Part shown: piece by piece, positions 27,301-39,121 of the stretch
Numbering within the stretch: position 1 is the first letter of the stretch
How the letters are laid out: the number at the start of each line of letters is the position of its first letter
NCBI GenBank assembly: GCA_023846275.1
Contig: CM043870.1
Span: forward strand, 6,075,527 to 6,139,526
Length of the DNA: 64,000 nucleotides
DNA from: Vanilla planifolia
Taxonomy: Eukaryota > Streptophyta > Magnoliopsida > Asparagales > Orchidaceae
Direction of reading: 5' to 3'
Made by a program: the position numbers and the translations under genes
Notes under the pieces: model-generated
Database searches by the model: none
Told to the model about the DNA's origin: nothing
The model's input: the letters and a program-made list of their open reading frames with translations, nothing else

Positions 27301-30300
27301 CCACTTTCTTTATCTAATGATAACTGAGAAGATATCAAGCACGATAAGGTGTTATCCATTGTAGAATAAACCCATTCGTTAATAATCTAAAGATAATGTA
27401 AACTTTTCAATTAGGCTTGATTGAGATTGGTGAAATTAACAAATGTTCTTCATTATATGTTATTTTTCTTTATTAAGACTACATTAGGCCATTATTGATA
27501 TTGGACTTGCCAAATGATCTCTTCTTAGAGCTAGGTGTGTGCATTATTGGATTTAAACTTAATAATAGATTATATTTTTTAACCATTATGATTATTGGAC
27601 TTTCCAAATGAACCCTTAGCATAAATGGTGTGTATTATTCGATTCAAACGAAATAATTGAACCAAATTGGTGCTTTGACCATTTAATTTGGTTTGTTATC
27701 TATTGGTTTGTTTTCTTATTTTTGTTTATCTATACTCAATTTGTTCTTAGATCTATATAAAACAAAGGTGAATTTTTTGTTTTCTTAGGTGAAATTGAAC
27801 TAAATAAAATGCTTATTTTTGGTATGATTTTCGTAAAAATTCAATCTGGTCAATTTTTTTGGCACATTAATTGAAATACGTTCTATTTAGTTTTTGACCA
27901 ATCAGAGCAGCTTATTGCATACATCTATGTAGAACAACTTTGTAATTCAATTAGGTGCTAAACATCCCATTCATTGATGTAGAAGGGTAGACTCATGGTT
28001 TGCATTCAAGCTATGTTTTGTTATTCTCTCAGGCTTGTCTTATTGACCTTAAACAAATAAGAAAAGATGCTCTACCAAAATATTTAAGGCTACAACCCTT
28101 CTATTATAATCAAGATAGCAGAGATTATTGCATTGTTTGGGCTAGAGGGTCGATAGGGTATGATATAATGTTTCTCTTAGGTTGATCCATGTCAATTGTC
28201 ATGAATGTAGGTGGAATTTAGGTGGCACTGTTAAGGTTGAAGAAGATCACCTTTGATTGTTACAATGTCTGAAGTTGTTTAGTACTTCACCATGCGGTGC
28301 ATATTGGATAGCATGATTCGTAAGCTATTATGTACAGGGTGGTCAATCATAGCATCGTAGATTGAAGATGTCTTGATGATGAGGAAGCCTGTCATTGGGA
28401 TCATTGAGCCCAACTTAGCACTAGAGTTAATTGCAAGTTGACATTGCCTATTACTGTTAAGGTTGAAGAAGATCACCTTTGATTGTTACAATGTCTGAAG
28501 TTGTTTAGTACTTCACCATGCGGTGCATATTGGATAGCATGATTCGTAAGCTATTATGTACAGGGTGGTCAATCATAGCATCGTAGATTGAAGATGTCTT
28601 GATGATGAGGAAGCCTGTCATTGGGATCATTGAGCCCAACTTAGCACTAGAGTTAATTGCAAGTTGACATTGCCTATTTCTTGGATAAATCATGCTAGAA
28701 CTCATAAGCAAGGCACAAGCAAGCCCTTTTTGTTCTCCATCTTCTCAAACGAAGATGGTTTTAACTAAGCTACATTATCGACCCATATTTACCTACTTGA
28801 GAATTGTTACATGATACTTGAGTGATAGCATCATCTTATATGTTGCCAACTGAGAGAAAGGTAACTGGAATTGCATCCTCAAGTGCCCTTGATACTTGGC
28901 TGACTAATTTGATCAAGATCAAGTTGATCAGCTACTAGAGATAAATTAATGTTAATGTTGGAAAAATACTTGAATAGAATATAACAAAGGAAATTTGAGT
29001 AAACAGTTTACAGGCTGCATGAAATTAAATTAATATCAAATTGATGTACGTTAAGTATTGTATTAGTGGGTACTGCAATTAAAGAACATTTTTATATTGA
29101 TTTTGTTTGTTTTTTGCTTTACAATTATAAACTATTGAACTTTCTTTACTCTTCCTTGTGTGTTCTTCATAGCTTCACTTATCCATGTGATAATAGCAAA
29201 AACTTTTTAATACATTTCAAGAACATTTATATAAAAGGATCATAATATTTTATGCCTTGAGATTTTGAAAATAAGAATTAGATCATAAGGTTTCAAACAA
29301 GGAAAAAATATAACATTTATAGATCTTAATTTTTGTTACAAAGTTAGCTGAACTTGAACCTTTTTTCCTATTACTATGAACAAAAGGATCAAGCCTCACT
29401 TGTAGCACCAAACAGTCCAATAGTAGGGAGCCTATCTTGCATTTCCTTTGGTTATTGGAGCTATGAACTCTTGCTAACTTGTTAACTTTGGTTCTAAGAT
29501 TCTTCAAACTTGAGATTTCTATGTTGCTAAGACCTAAATATGATGTAATCCAGTTGAAAGCAATTTTATCTGGCTCATAAGCCAACAACATGAACTTTGA
29601 GCTCGTGATTCATTACATATTTAACACCACTGACTATCAAAATAAATTTTTGGATTAAAAAACCAACAACTAGGTAGGTAATTCATTTGATCTGCTAACT
29701 TTACTTGCACTACTTGTGATGACAATGATAATGTTAACATTGATCATGTGTTCATATTTTTATTTGTTACATTCTTTTATATTTTACAGTGGTGGCTTTG
29801 CATGTCTGGAAAGGTACAAACATGAATTTTACATTGAAACTAGCATGGATAAATTCTATGTGGGTCATTCATAATTCCCATTCGATATATGAAACATTAT
29901 AAGAATTTTAAGGCCATGATATCTATTTCTAACTAATTTATATACCAAATATTTTAATTCATATTTGTAAGCAAAATGCTATCCTCTGGAATATTAAGTC
30001 ATATAATATCAACCAAATTAATTCTAAATCACTGGCTGAGTTGTGTAATTTGTACATATATCAGGTTTTAATGAATGATGATTTACATTATTTCTCTATG
30101 GTAATTTATTCGAAAATGCAGTTTCATGTTATATTGTTGTTGCGTTTGAGAATTAGTTGTTCTGATAAGCTATTTTTCTGCACCATTAATTGCAGATAGA
30201 AGCTGCTCTCCCTAGTCTTGCAAGACCTATAATGTCTTTGGACAGTAATGAGGATGCTGTAGTTGGAGCTCTCAAGCAAAGCTTGGTAATATAAACTTTT

Positions 30301-33300
30301 ATGATTCATGTATGCGGTGGAGTACAAACCGTGGCTTTATTTTTGGCTATTTGCTTTTTACTACTTGACTATTATACCTATTTTCCTTGAGCTTGGTTAT
30401 TATTTATAGATGAATACTGAAAACATTTGAGCTTATTTGTGTGCTACACCATATTTATGAATTGGCATGCTTTTAGGTACAAGAAATTGCCATGAATGCT
30501 CAAAATCCCTTTTAAATATATGCATTTCACTATTAAACTCTTAAGATGTGAAGAGATTGCAGGTGAGTGATAGAGTGAATTTTTATCTCTCTTCTTTTAA
30601 AGAAAAGAAAGCTTAATCAAACCAACTAATTCTGTTGAACCACCATGAAACAATAAGTGAATTGAATGCTTGCAACTAAAACTGTCTTTGGTTTGTTTGG
30701 ACAATATTAAAGAGCGCATGGCTTTTCTGTCATTTCAACAAGAAGAAAAATCAAGAAGAATTATGACTAAATCAAATTTTTTTTATAAAGACAAATGCAC
30801 TAGAATTGTGGAAAAATTTATGCCACTGAATTGTGTAGTCTCTTCCCAATGTCAAATGCTGAGTCATTGTTTTTAGACCAACTTTACCATGAGTGTATGT
30901 GGTCCTTAATTTCTTACACTTTAAATGTTTTTTCTTGCACATTCATATGATTGATTCTTCTTGGCTTGTGAAACTGAAGGTCTGCATGAAAGTAATAGAA
31001 CATTCGAATGGAAAAGTGTTTTAGATTGGCTTCTTGCTATTTGCATGAATGAAATGCAAGTTCCTATCTTTTTTTAACTTTTTCAATGCGTGACAAAATT
31101 GTTTTGAAAATTTGAATTCTTTCTCATGATTTTCACATAGTTCTCCACCCCTAATATATTAGATAAGCTTTTATTGTATTCTATTTGACAAAAACTTTTT
31201 TTTGGGTATTTTTGCTGTTGTTTTGCCATCATTTTGCATGCTTTCCTTCTCGTGCTTTAGCATTCTTACGTGAAATATAGTTGATCTGTGGTGCTAATAA
31301 AACTTATGTGCACCTTTTGCCCAACTTAGAGGTTTACCTCATCCCATCTTCAAAATCCAAACTTCTTTTGCATATTTTCGTGCTATGGATTCAAGGATTT
31401 GTAATCTGAACAGAGGCAATTGGAGAATCTAGGTGCACAACGGGCAGGCTTAGAGGACATGCTTAAAGAAATGAAAAGAAAGGTGTGCATCCTCTGAATT
31501 TTTCATAATACTGCGATTTAATCCCTTGTAAAGCATTTTGGGCGGATTCTACCTTTTTTTTGTCATTAAAGGGATAACTCTTCATAAATGGTTGTTTCTT
31601 TTGAAAAAGATTATCATGACAGATACAAACTGTAATGGTGCTGCTGTAATAGAAGTTGCAAATGATTCATTTCTAAAAGTTACTCAAACTTTCATATTAT
31701 ACAATGGATGGCACCTTTTATATGTATTTATTTGCAGGACATTTCATATCTGCACTTGTTATATTTTGTGTTTAAATGCATGTTTTCATCAAACGTTTAT
31801 TGGTTCTATATTGTGTTTGGTCTTGCAGCATGACATGGTTATCCTTAGCTGTTCGTAGTCTTACAGTGAGTGCTATAATTCGTGTTGAAATGCATGTTTT
31901 TATCAAACGTTTATTGGCTCTATATTGTGTTTTGTCTTGCATTGCATTGCTGTCCTTTTCTGTTCTTAGTCATACAGTGAGTGTGGCTTGTGCTAAGTAT
32001 AGAATTTTTTGTCCAGATCGCTTCTTACCTTTACAAATCAGCTTCACTTTGGAAACCCTTGGAGTTTTATAACTCCTATTTTCTAGCCTTATGTTACACT
32101 AGACAAATGAAGTTTAGGTACACTGGGGTTATTTTTTTAATTTATCTCTGAAAAAATCTTTTTGGTTGTATTTCTAGTTAAAAAAAAAATGATGGCAATA
32201 CTGCAAAAAGGCCTGAACATATTGCATTCTTGGTGACTATCGATCTTCACTCAGCTGTATTGCATGAATGGTTGTATTTCTAGTTAAAAAAAAAATGATG
32301 GCAATACTGCAAAAAGGCCTGAACATATTGCATTCTTGGTGACTATCGATCTTCACTCAGCTGTATTGCATGCTTCATGTTCTATGTATATATTGCCAAA
32401 GAAATGCAGAATGTTCTGTTGAGAACTGTTTATTCTGTTGACCCATGAGTAGGCTGTGACTATGTCTGGTTTTGTGGAATGTAGGAAATAGGAAATAGTT
32501 AGATCTTGATGATAATAGTAACACACATTATTGAATTGCAAATTCGTAAAGAAGGATTCAAGATCATTTGACAATTTTGGCTTTGTTCTCTACTTAGTTT
32601 GTTGTTTGATGGCAGGATGATATATTACCAAAGTTATTGGCCATCAGTGGATCACATGATGACCTCTTCAAAAAGGAGATAGCAAAGTATGATTCTATCT
32701 GTGGAGAAATTACCCAAAATATTGAGGCCCAAAAGCAGTTGTTACTTCAAATTCAGGTAAAACCGTGTTACTTTTACTGCTTTTGGAAGGTTGAACCTTT
32801 TATTTATTGGCTTACATCTTCAGCTTGTATAGACAAAAGGGTATGATCAATTCTAGTTTGGGAACTATACTGCATTCTGCTATTTTTTCTTGATTGTTAG
32901 GCCAGGTTTTTCTTTTTTGGCTATCACAAGCATGGGATATTAGTGAGGATTCCATTGTTAGCTAAAATGTTAAAAGTTTGGTTGTGTAGATGTATCATGA
33001 AGAGTAGCTTTACCTTTTGTATTATTTGTTGAACTTGATCTTATAACTAGTGTTTGGTGGTTCTGCAACTTTATGGTGATCTTTTATGCACATATCGGCA
33101 TCAAGTAGGTGGTAATATCTAGTTGTGTTTGGTTCATTTTTTTTTCTAAATGCTTCAAAATTAGTGATAAATAAAAATCCTTTTCCTATTGTTTTGGTCT
33201 GAAGTCTTGTGACTTAGTGCAATTTGGTCTTTTTGATTTATTTAATATTTTTATTTCCTTTTGTACCATTTATTAAATAAAATCAAAATATTTATATTTT

Positions 33301-36300
33301 AAAGGGAATTGCTGTTTCTTTGATTAATTTAATACGGCAAATGATATCTTCATGTCTCTGTCTTTTGACAGTTAAATTCAGTTATCCTGTTTTTGCCCCC
33401 ATTTCCTAGTTCAGCATGTAGCAAAGAAAATGCTGTTACTGTTGACGATGATTCTTTGCACAATTATAACTATCAATTTTTCTCTGTTGTTCTTACTTTC
33501 TTTCTAGCAAGGAACATGTATGCTTTTATCTAATATTTTTCTTTTCCATTTTGTTTCAGGCACAGAATGATGAGTTTGCTGCCATATTCAATTTAGAAGA
33601 TTACAAAGGTTTTCAAGCTTTACTCTTTATTTTAGTTCTTCTTTTAGCATTTTAGGATGTCTTTGACTTTGATATGATCTTTTATTTTTGGTTGAGTCTG
33701 AAAATTCCACGTTGCATATTACTGTCATCAAACACCTCTTATGGGTACACAAATAATTTGGCATCATTGAAAGGTGGTACATGACTTGGATATTTATTAA
33801 ATGGTCATCTGGATCCCATTTTAGTATCAGTATGGTCTTTTTAATGGGCAAGTAATTACTCTTGTAGCAAATATTGTATTTCTTATATAAGAAGTGTCAA
33901 GTAGAAAATGCTCACAATGATTTGGTAAGTCCAACATTGTTTGTTCTTTATGTTTAACAGTTTCCTTTTTGTTTTCTCATTAATTGTATCAGTCAATTGT
34001 AGCTTCGATGGTGACAACTAAACAAAACACTAAACAAAATTTATCATCTTAATGCTTTTTTTTAAACCTAATACTAAACATAAACAAAATTAATTCAAAA
34101 CGTAGAGGCTTATTGGGTGTATGAAGCTGTAATATTGGCAGTTAATATGTAAGAGTAGCATCCTGACAGACCGGATAGAAAGAAATTTTTGTCATAGGAT
34201 TCAAAATATTTCAATTCCACTATCATTATTCTTATTTGATGGCTATGAACACATAATTGAGGCGAAGAGTAACACTAATGAATATATATATGCATGTATG
34301 TATGTATGTATGTATGTATGTATGTATGTATGTATGTATGTATTGATAATCATATTTGTTAAAAAAATACAAATCCAATTTTGTTGCATCTAAATTTAAA
34401 TATTTCTTTAAAGTACCACCTACAAGGTAGCAAAAGAATAACTTGATTAATTTTTAAGCTGTTTATGTGCTCGGAATAAATTTAAATATTTATGCTGAAA
34501 ATAATTAACTTTTGTGAGTTGGTATCTGTTTTAGATTTACTTAACTATGAAAACAATTATCTTTTATTAGACCTTTTTTTAATAAATTGAAACTTTTGGA
34601 TGCTGAGATTCTATTTCGACTTTCTTTTATTATCTATACATATGTATAGCTCATGGCGTTTTTCTGGTGTTTCTCATTGAAACTGTTCTGAATTTTTTTT
34701 TTTTATCTTGTTTTTTTGGTTGCATTTAGTTGCTCGGGACAAGTGCTGCAAGCAAATTGCTGCTGCAGTAGCCAAATATCGAGAAATAAAAGAGAATATC
34801 AATGAGGGAATGAAGTTTTATGTTACTCTTCAGGTCTGTTTGTTCAATTTTATATAATGCAAGTGGCATTAAAGTGCATTCAATTGTTTTTTTTACATAT
34901 ATTTTCATGCTTTTCTTGGTGAGTAATAACCATAGCCTTCAATTAAGATATTTCCTTCACCCATTTGCCAACGATTTTTTCACTATTTTTTCCTTGCTCT
35001 GAAATAGGTATTTCTTTTTTTCTCATCTCATTGAAATGTCTTTTTATTCACACTTAGTATGTTTGAACAATGTTGAACAATGATATGTTTCTCGTTAGTT
35101 GGTCTAGAGCTAAACTTCGATCACATCTTTCCATAACTAAATCACCTTGCCATCCTCACCTCAATAATCTAGGTGCCAGCTTGTACTTTTGTTATCATTT
35201 TTCTTTTTGGTATCATGGGTTATTGAAGGCCATATCATAATTCTATAAAACTGCTTTGATCTAGAGTTATTTATTTGGATTGCATAGTAAAATTATCATA
35301 CTTGCTTGTTCCAACCACATTGAATCATGTGACTAAAATCACCATAAATTTTTTTCGATGATACCAAGGCTTCACACTTTTCTTCCCGATTATTTGATGT
35401 CCCGTAGTTATATCAACTACTTAAGCTTGACTGATGGCTGTGCTGTACGGTTGCTTGGTCTTCTGACTGGTTTATACTAATCTTAAGTAATTTAATACAT
35501 TCTCATTCCAAATCAGGACTTAGATAATCTTTAATTAACACAAAAATGTTAGAACTCAAAGCTTAAGCGGTGGAAGGATACAATTGTAATGGAAAAGTCC
35601 CAAGTAAATCTCTGTTGGAAATGAGTGAGTAGCTTGCGGCTCTCTAAAAATGTTCTACCTTTTAAATCTATGCAAAAGTACCCATTTTTTATTCTAACTT
35701 TTGCAACAGAGTTTTTGCAAGCTTTTGTAACATGCCTGCCATAAAGTAGTATATGGATTGGGGATCTTCTCTTCTAGTCCAAAGCAATGATGTTAGGTGA
35801 CTAGTTGGTTCGGCAATAGGGTACTATCTCTCTTCTCTAGAAAGATGCAAACAAAAAATGGGTTTGCTTGAAAGCATCAAGTTTTAAGATAATGTTTAGC
35901 ATTCAATGATGAAACTTATGTGCTTGTTGTGCTATATGAGTTCTAATTGACTAATCAACATTCTAATTGAAATATTATTTTGAACCATTAAAATAATATA
36001 ACTAAAGAATATTGGTGTTTTCCAAACAGGATGCTGTAAACAACATAAAGCAGCAGTGCAGCGACTTCGTGATGACAAGAAACATTCAAAGTCGTGATAT
36101 GCTCGAGGAAGTGCAGAGACAGGTCGCAGGGCTTAGCTTCTCATCAGGCCAGCCCAGCCTACCAAGAAGCATGCCTCAACCACCTGATGCACAACCGACC
36201 ATCCGCCCGTCCCACATTCCGCCACCATACCAACATCTACCAAATGAGCAACAGCCAAGACCAGGCTTTAATAATCCATACACAAATTTCCCTCAGCAAC

Positions 36301-36515
36301 AGCAACAGCCACCTCCTTACCGTGTCCCTGGACCTCAGTACCCACCGCATGCCAATCAGACTTCGGGCCATGATTTTGCGCAACCGGCTTACCCCGGTTG
36401 GCGTGGCCCATACTATAATATGCACCCACAGCAGACGACTCCCGGGCCTCCATCGTCGTACAGTGCCCCTCCGCAGTATCATCCTCACCAGGGCGGCTAC
36501 TACCGGCCGCAGTAG
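20733..36515 (+). CDS. ALIX: ALIX, BRO1-domain ESCRT-associated protein, eight exons
   Basis: Adaptor that links ESCRT-III and ubiquitinated cargo at endosomes for vacuolar sorting. Exons: 20733-21395, 21778-22728, 30196-30285, 31414-31482, 32616-32756, 33560-33608, 34730-34833 and 36030-36515. All boundaries are GT-AG and phase is continuous, giving 850 aa (Arabidopsis ALIX is about the same length). The BRO1 domain spans about residues 1-390 (SVDLYRPLRHYI, LEKSAVLFNIGAVQSQIA, ALDA-type helices, VSHVQLKAAQFYAEACYR). The V-shaped coiled-coil domain spans about 400-690 (ALPSLARPIMS, LGAQRAGLEDMLKEMKRKDD, KKEIAKYDSI). The C-terminus, about 715-850, is rich in Pro, Gln and Tyr (PQQQQQPPPYR). The ATG at 20733 starts the conserved MAASIANVML. 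Exon 1 is GC-rich and the others AT-rich. Intron 2 is 7.5 kb and contains retroelement fossils, but the coding sequence shows no defect. Confidence 0.96.
22729..26880 (+). other. ALIX intron 2, first part, no gene
   Basis: Intronic sequence starting with GTAAGT. No open frame with recognisable similarity. A purine-rich plus-strand stretch at 25975-26090 reads EEEILKAFEDKRKRM and could be an old coding fragment, but I cannot assign it. The tail part (26.1-26.9 kb) may belong to the antisense fossil described next. Confidence 0.5.
24249..24311. repeat. Compound (TA)n(GA)n microsatellite in ALIX intron 2
   Basis: A TA tract of about 15 units runs directly into a GA tract of about 15 units, read directly. 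Confidence 0.95.
26880..28850 (-). mobile_element. Fossil Ty3/gypsy retrotransposon, Tat lineage, in ALIX intron 2
   Basis: Old, incomplete and broken, with many breaks; it lies antisense to ALIX. Minus-strand order: a protease trace (about 28.85-28.7 kb); the Tat-type protease/RT linker (FLIIKTSSIYDAMI then HNSLRIMLS, about 28.68-28.23 kb, present twice because of a local tandem duplication); then reverse transcriptase pieces (VMPFG, TYQRMIDRIL and MIKSRSFKEHLQDI, about 27.5-26.9 kb). The wording (S-x-Y-N/D-A-x-x-x-x-P in the linker, YQRM and KSR in RT) matches plant Tat/Retand-type elements. LTRs were not identified, so the true ends are unknown. Confidence 0.75.
28227..28678. repeat. Exact 226-bp tandem duplication
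   Basis: Copy 1 is 28227-28452 and copy 2 is 28453-28678, head to tail. I see no mismatch between them on reading. The duplicated piece lies inside the Tat-lineage fossil in ALIX intron 2. Perfect identity inside otherwise highly decayed DNA indicates a recent event or an assembly artefact. Confidence 0.95.
28679..30195 (+). other. ALIX intron 2, last part
   Basis: Apart from the protease trace near its start, no coding similarity or RNA gene is visible. It ends in a normal acceptor (ATTGCAG) before exon 3. Confidence 0.5.
31776..31995. repeat. Diverged ~114-bp tandem duplication in ALIX intron 4
   Basis: The segment starting ATGCATGTTTT(C/T)ATCAAACG recurs at 31776 and 31890, with similar sequence for about 110 bp (both copies continue with TTTATTGG(T/C)TCTATATTGTG and end near ACAGTGAGTG). 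Several mismatches show that it is older than the neighbouring exact duplications. Confidence 0.8.
32163..32372. repeat. Exact ~106-bp tandem duplication in ALIX intron 4
   Basis: Copy 1 is 32163-32268 and copy 2 is 32269-32372, including an identical run of ten A residues in each. It is intronic, about 240 bp before exon 5. Confidence 0.95.
34294..34343. repeat. (ATGT)n microsatellite in ALIX intron 6
   Basis: About twelve ATGT/TATG units preceded by a short TA run, read directly. Confidence 0.95.
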
Positions 36516-37020
36516 AACAACAATCTCTACGTCTTCACAGGCAAGCACATTTCTGCATAGTCTGTAATCACTTGTTTCCTATAAACGATTGATATTGTTC
36601 TTAATATGTGATTATCCCTGTGGTGTATAAAATTTGAAATGCCTTCACTTTCTCTTGGTTGTAATTCTCCATCCTCTTTCAGCTGATAGACTTTATGGAA
36701 CGCAGTATTAAATTTTTCCAGCGCAGGTATTTCTTCTTGGCCTTTATCTTGCATATCTGCAAATAAGCACTGCATCTGTTTTGATTGTCTTTGGATGATC
36801 TCTGTTGGAAATTTTCATTATGTCTATTTGTTCTTCTTAGAATTTTTTGCAAAATATTCTGTGAAATCTGCATTAAATGTTGGAATCAATGATTTGATTG
36901 GATTGTTCGTCTTCTTGATTGTGTCATTTGCATGTGCATATTTTGTTTCCTATTTCATGTTGTAAATTGGTTTTATTCGTTGCCTTTGGAATAAATGATT
37001 CATTTGACTGCATGTGATGG
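36516..37020 (+). terminator. ALIX 3' UTR and polyadenylation region
   Basis: The TAG at 36513-36515 is followed by T-rich sequence. An AATAAA-type hexamer occurs near 36990. The exact cleavage site is not determinable, and nearer AT-rich signals may be used. Confidence 0.35.
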
Positions 37021-37560
37021 TTTTGTGGTCCAATTGTCTTGCTCTTTCGTTCTTCTTAGGGCATTATGTTGAGCTAATAGACTGAACTTTTTGATCCATA
37101 CCCAAGTATGGGATAGTGAACCAAGCCATTACTTCCCATTCTAATTGGATGAAAACACCAAGAGGAGAAAAAAAGCTTCATTCAAACCATTTTCACGTAG
37201 GAATATGGTAGTTAAAATTGCAAAGCATTCTCTTAAAAGAATTGCAAAAAAAACTTTGGACAACCTTCTAAGGAGTTTAGTTAGACCACTTGAAGTGGTT
37301 TATATAAATTCAAAGGTGACTTTGAATTGTATAAAGATGAAATGTCTCGAATGTTCTTCTTAAAGGCTTCATCTATGTTTTGTAATGCTATTTTTTCATC
37401 TTCAGTGGTATAAAAAATTTCCTTGTTATTGGAGCATGTGATATGTTGATGAGCTAGTATATCAGTATGCTAATTGTTCATCCAATCTAATGACATGTAT
37501 TTGTACTACAGTATAAGATATAATACGCTAATAATAAAGAGCATTTTTAAGTAGCATTCA
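37021..37560. other. Intergenic DNA between ALIX and tRNA-Asp
   Basis: A 72-codon plus-strand frame at 37145-37363 is lysine-rich because the DNA is purine-rich. It matches nothing I recognise and has no gene context, so it is not called as a gene. Confidence 0.5.
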
Positions 37561-37569
37561 TATGTATAT

Positions 37570-37588
37570 AAAAAGGACATTCTTCGTA

Positions 37589-37621
<33 letters not shown>

Positions 37622-37632
37622 ACATTCTTCGT
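37570..37632 (+). mobile_element. Poly(A)-only insertion flanked by an 18-nt direct repeat
   Basis: The 13-nt word GGACATTCTTCGT occurs at 37575-37587 and 37620-37632, preceded both times by at least five A residues (an 18-nt repeat in all). Between the copies there is only AC plus about 30 A. This is the layout expected when LINE machinery inserts an almost bodiless poly(A) tract with a target-site duplication. Replication slippage at an A-tract is the alternative. Confidence 0.6.
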
Positions 37633-37860
37633 TTCACAGCATATACTCGAAAATTAAAATTGTTATGTTGATTTCCGATGTCAAAAAAAAAATATAATAA
37701 ATTTGTCTTTTATAATGATTACTTCGGTTTTAATTTCATTCAAGTCGCAATTTCTTTTTGATTTAAGAAGCTTTCGATACTTCTCAGTTTTATTTATATT
37801 CAAATGTATTTATTTCAATTACTAAAATTATTTTATTCTAATGAAAAATTAAAAAATGAA

Positions 37861-37932
37861 CGCCGTTGCCGGGGATCGAACCCGGGTCACCCGCGTGACA
37901 GGCGGGAATACTCACCACTATACTACAACGAC
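37861..37932 (-). tRNA. trnD-GUC: tRNA-Asp (anticodon GUC)
   Basis: The minus strand folds into a complete cloverleaf. The acceptor stem is GTCGTTG with CAACGGC and a G discriminator; the D arm contains TAGTATAGTGG; the anticodon stem is CCCGC/GCGGG around CTGTCAC; the T arm is CCGGG-TTCGATC-CCCGG. The anticodon GTC is at 37897-37899 (complement). No intron is present. A T-rich run just past the 3' end on the minus strand can act as the Pol III terminator. The sequence is typical of plant nuclear tRNA-Asp and looks functional. Confidence 0.97.
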
Positions 37933-38991
37933 TGTTATATTCTTCAAATGTATTCCTATTTACTAAAACCCTTATCTGAAAGTTGCTATTGTTTGATATT
38001 GTATCCTATTAATTTTATGTATTTTTAATAAATATCATATATGTATGAATATATCTAAGGATTTAGATGTGCATTATATGTACATATATCATGCTGGATA
38101 TTTAAGATTATTTGTTTTATCATTTTAAACATGTTCAAAAACTAAATAAAATTTTCTTAAGGACTCAACCTTTAGTTGAATCATCCTATGCCAGTTTGTC
38201 TTGTAAGTTTAAGATTTTTCTTGATTGCTCTGAATGATATGCAAACTATCCTAAATGATTGGGTATTAGACATGACACTTGCCTCTCTCTTATCCGAATG
38301 AAGAACTAGGGTTGGACCAGCTTCCGGCCCGGTTCGACCTCTTTTGGCTAACCCAAGTTTTTTTTTTTTCCAATCTCTCTTGACATATCTCTTTTGGTGT
38401 GACCATCCATGATGAAGATTGACTGAGGAATGCATTCATGGTGGTTTAATTTTGGCTGCAGCTTTCTGCTTGCTTTATTTTTAGCTTTCTGACGTGCATT
38501 TTTCTTTTAATAAATGCTGGTTTCGTTTGAATGTGCACGCCTTTTGCTCTCCCATTTGAATTTTAATTTCATGATGATTTCAGAAATTCTGTTCTTGTCA
38601 ACTTGTTTTGCTTTCTTGGTTTCAAACATCAGGCCGTTGAGGCATGTTTATTTTCAAAAATTTTTAAATTTAAAAATATTAAATGTTTAATCAACAAATT
38701 TTATTAGAAAAATGTTTTTATTGGTATTCAATAATCAATCATATCTACTATATGAACAAACATATCTAAGTTAATATTGTCCAACATTAACAATTTAATT
38801 AGTTAATTTTAATATGCATGAAAAAAAATGAAATTTGCACATGATACAAATAAAAAATAGTAAATGTTTCCTTTTTTTAAAAGAAAACCCAAATATTTAT
38901 TCATCATCAAATTAATTATTAAATAGATATAAACAAAAAATAAAATAAATTCATAAAATATATTTTTAAAAAATCAAATAGTTTTAATTGA

Positions 38992-39121
38992 AAAAGAAGG
39001 AGAGAAATATGACAGAGAATAAGAGAAATGAATAGGAGAAGAAGAGAGAAAAAGAAAGAACAAAGAGAAGAAGAGGTTAAGAGAAAAAAGAAAAAGAGGC
39101 GAGAGAAAAGAAAAGGAGGAA
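38992..39121 (+). repeat. Purine-rich tract (~130 nt, AG-biased)
   Basis: About 130 nt composed almost wholly of A and G on the plus strand with scattered single pyrimidines, in AT-rich intergenic DNA. Such tracts can form triplex or nucleosome-excluding DNA; that role is inference. Confidence 0.7.

Noticed and set aside
31538-32072. Two open frames of about 100 codons in ALIX intron 4
   Set aside because: They come from a tandemly duplicated T-rich intron segment and include no conserved residues; exons 4 and 5 join in phase across them.
37145-37363. Lysine-rich 72-codon frame after ALIX
   Set aside because: The composition follows from purine-rich DNA; no similarity or regulatory context.
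38325-38345. Pol III B-box-like word GGTTCGACC, possible SINE or tRNA
   Set aside because: No A box at proper distance, no cloverleaf and no poly(A) or target-site duplication.
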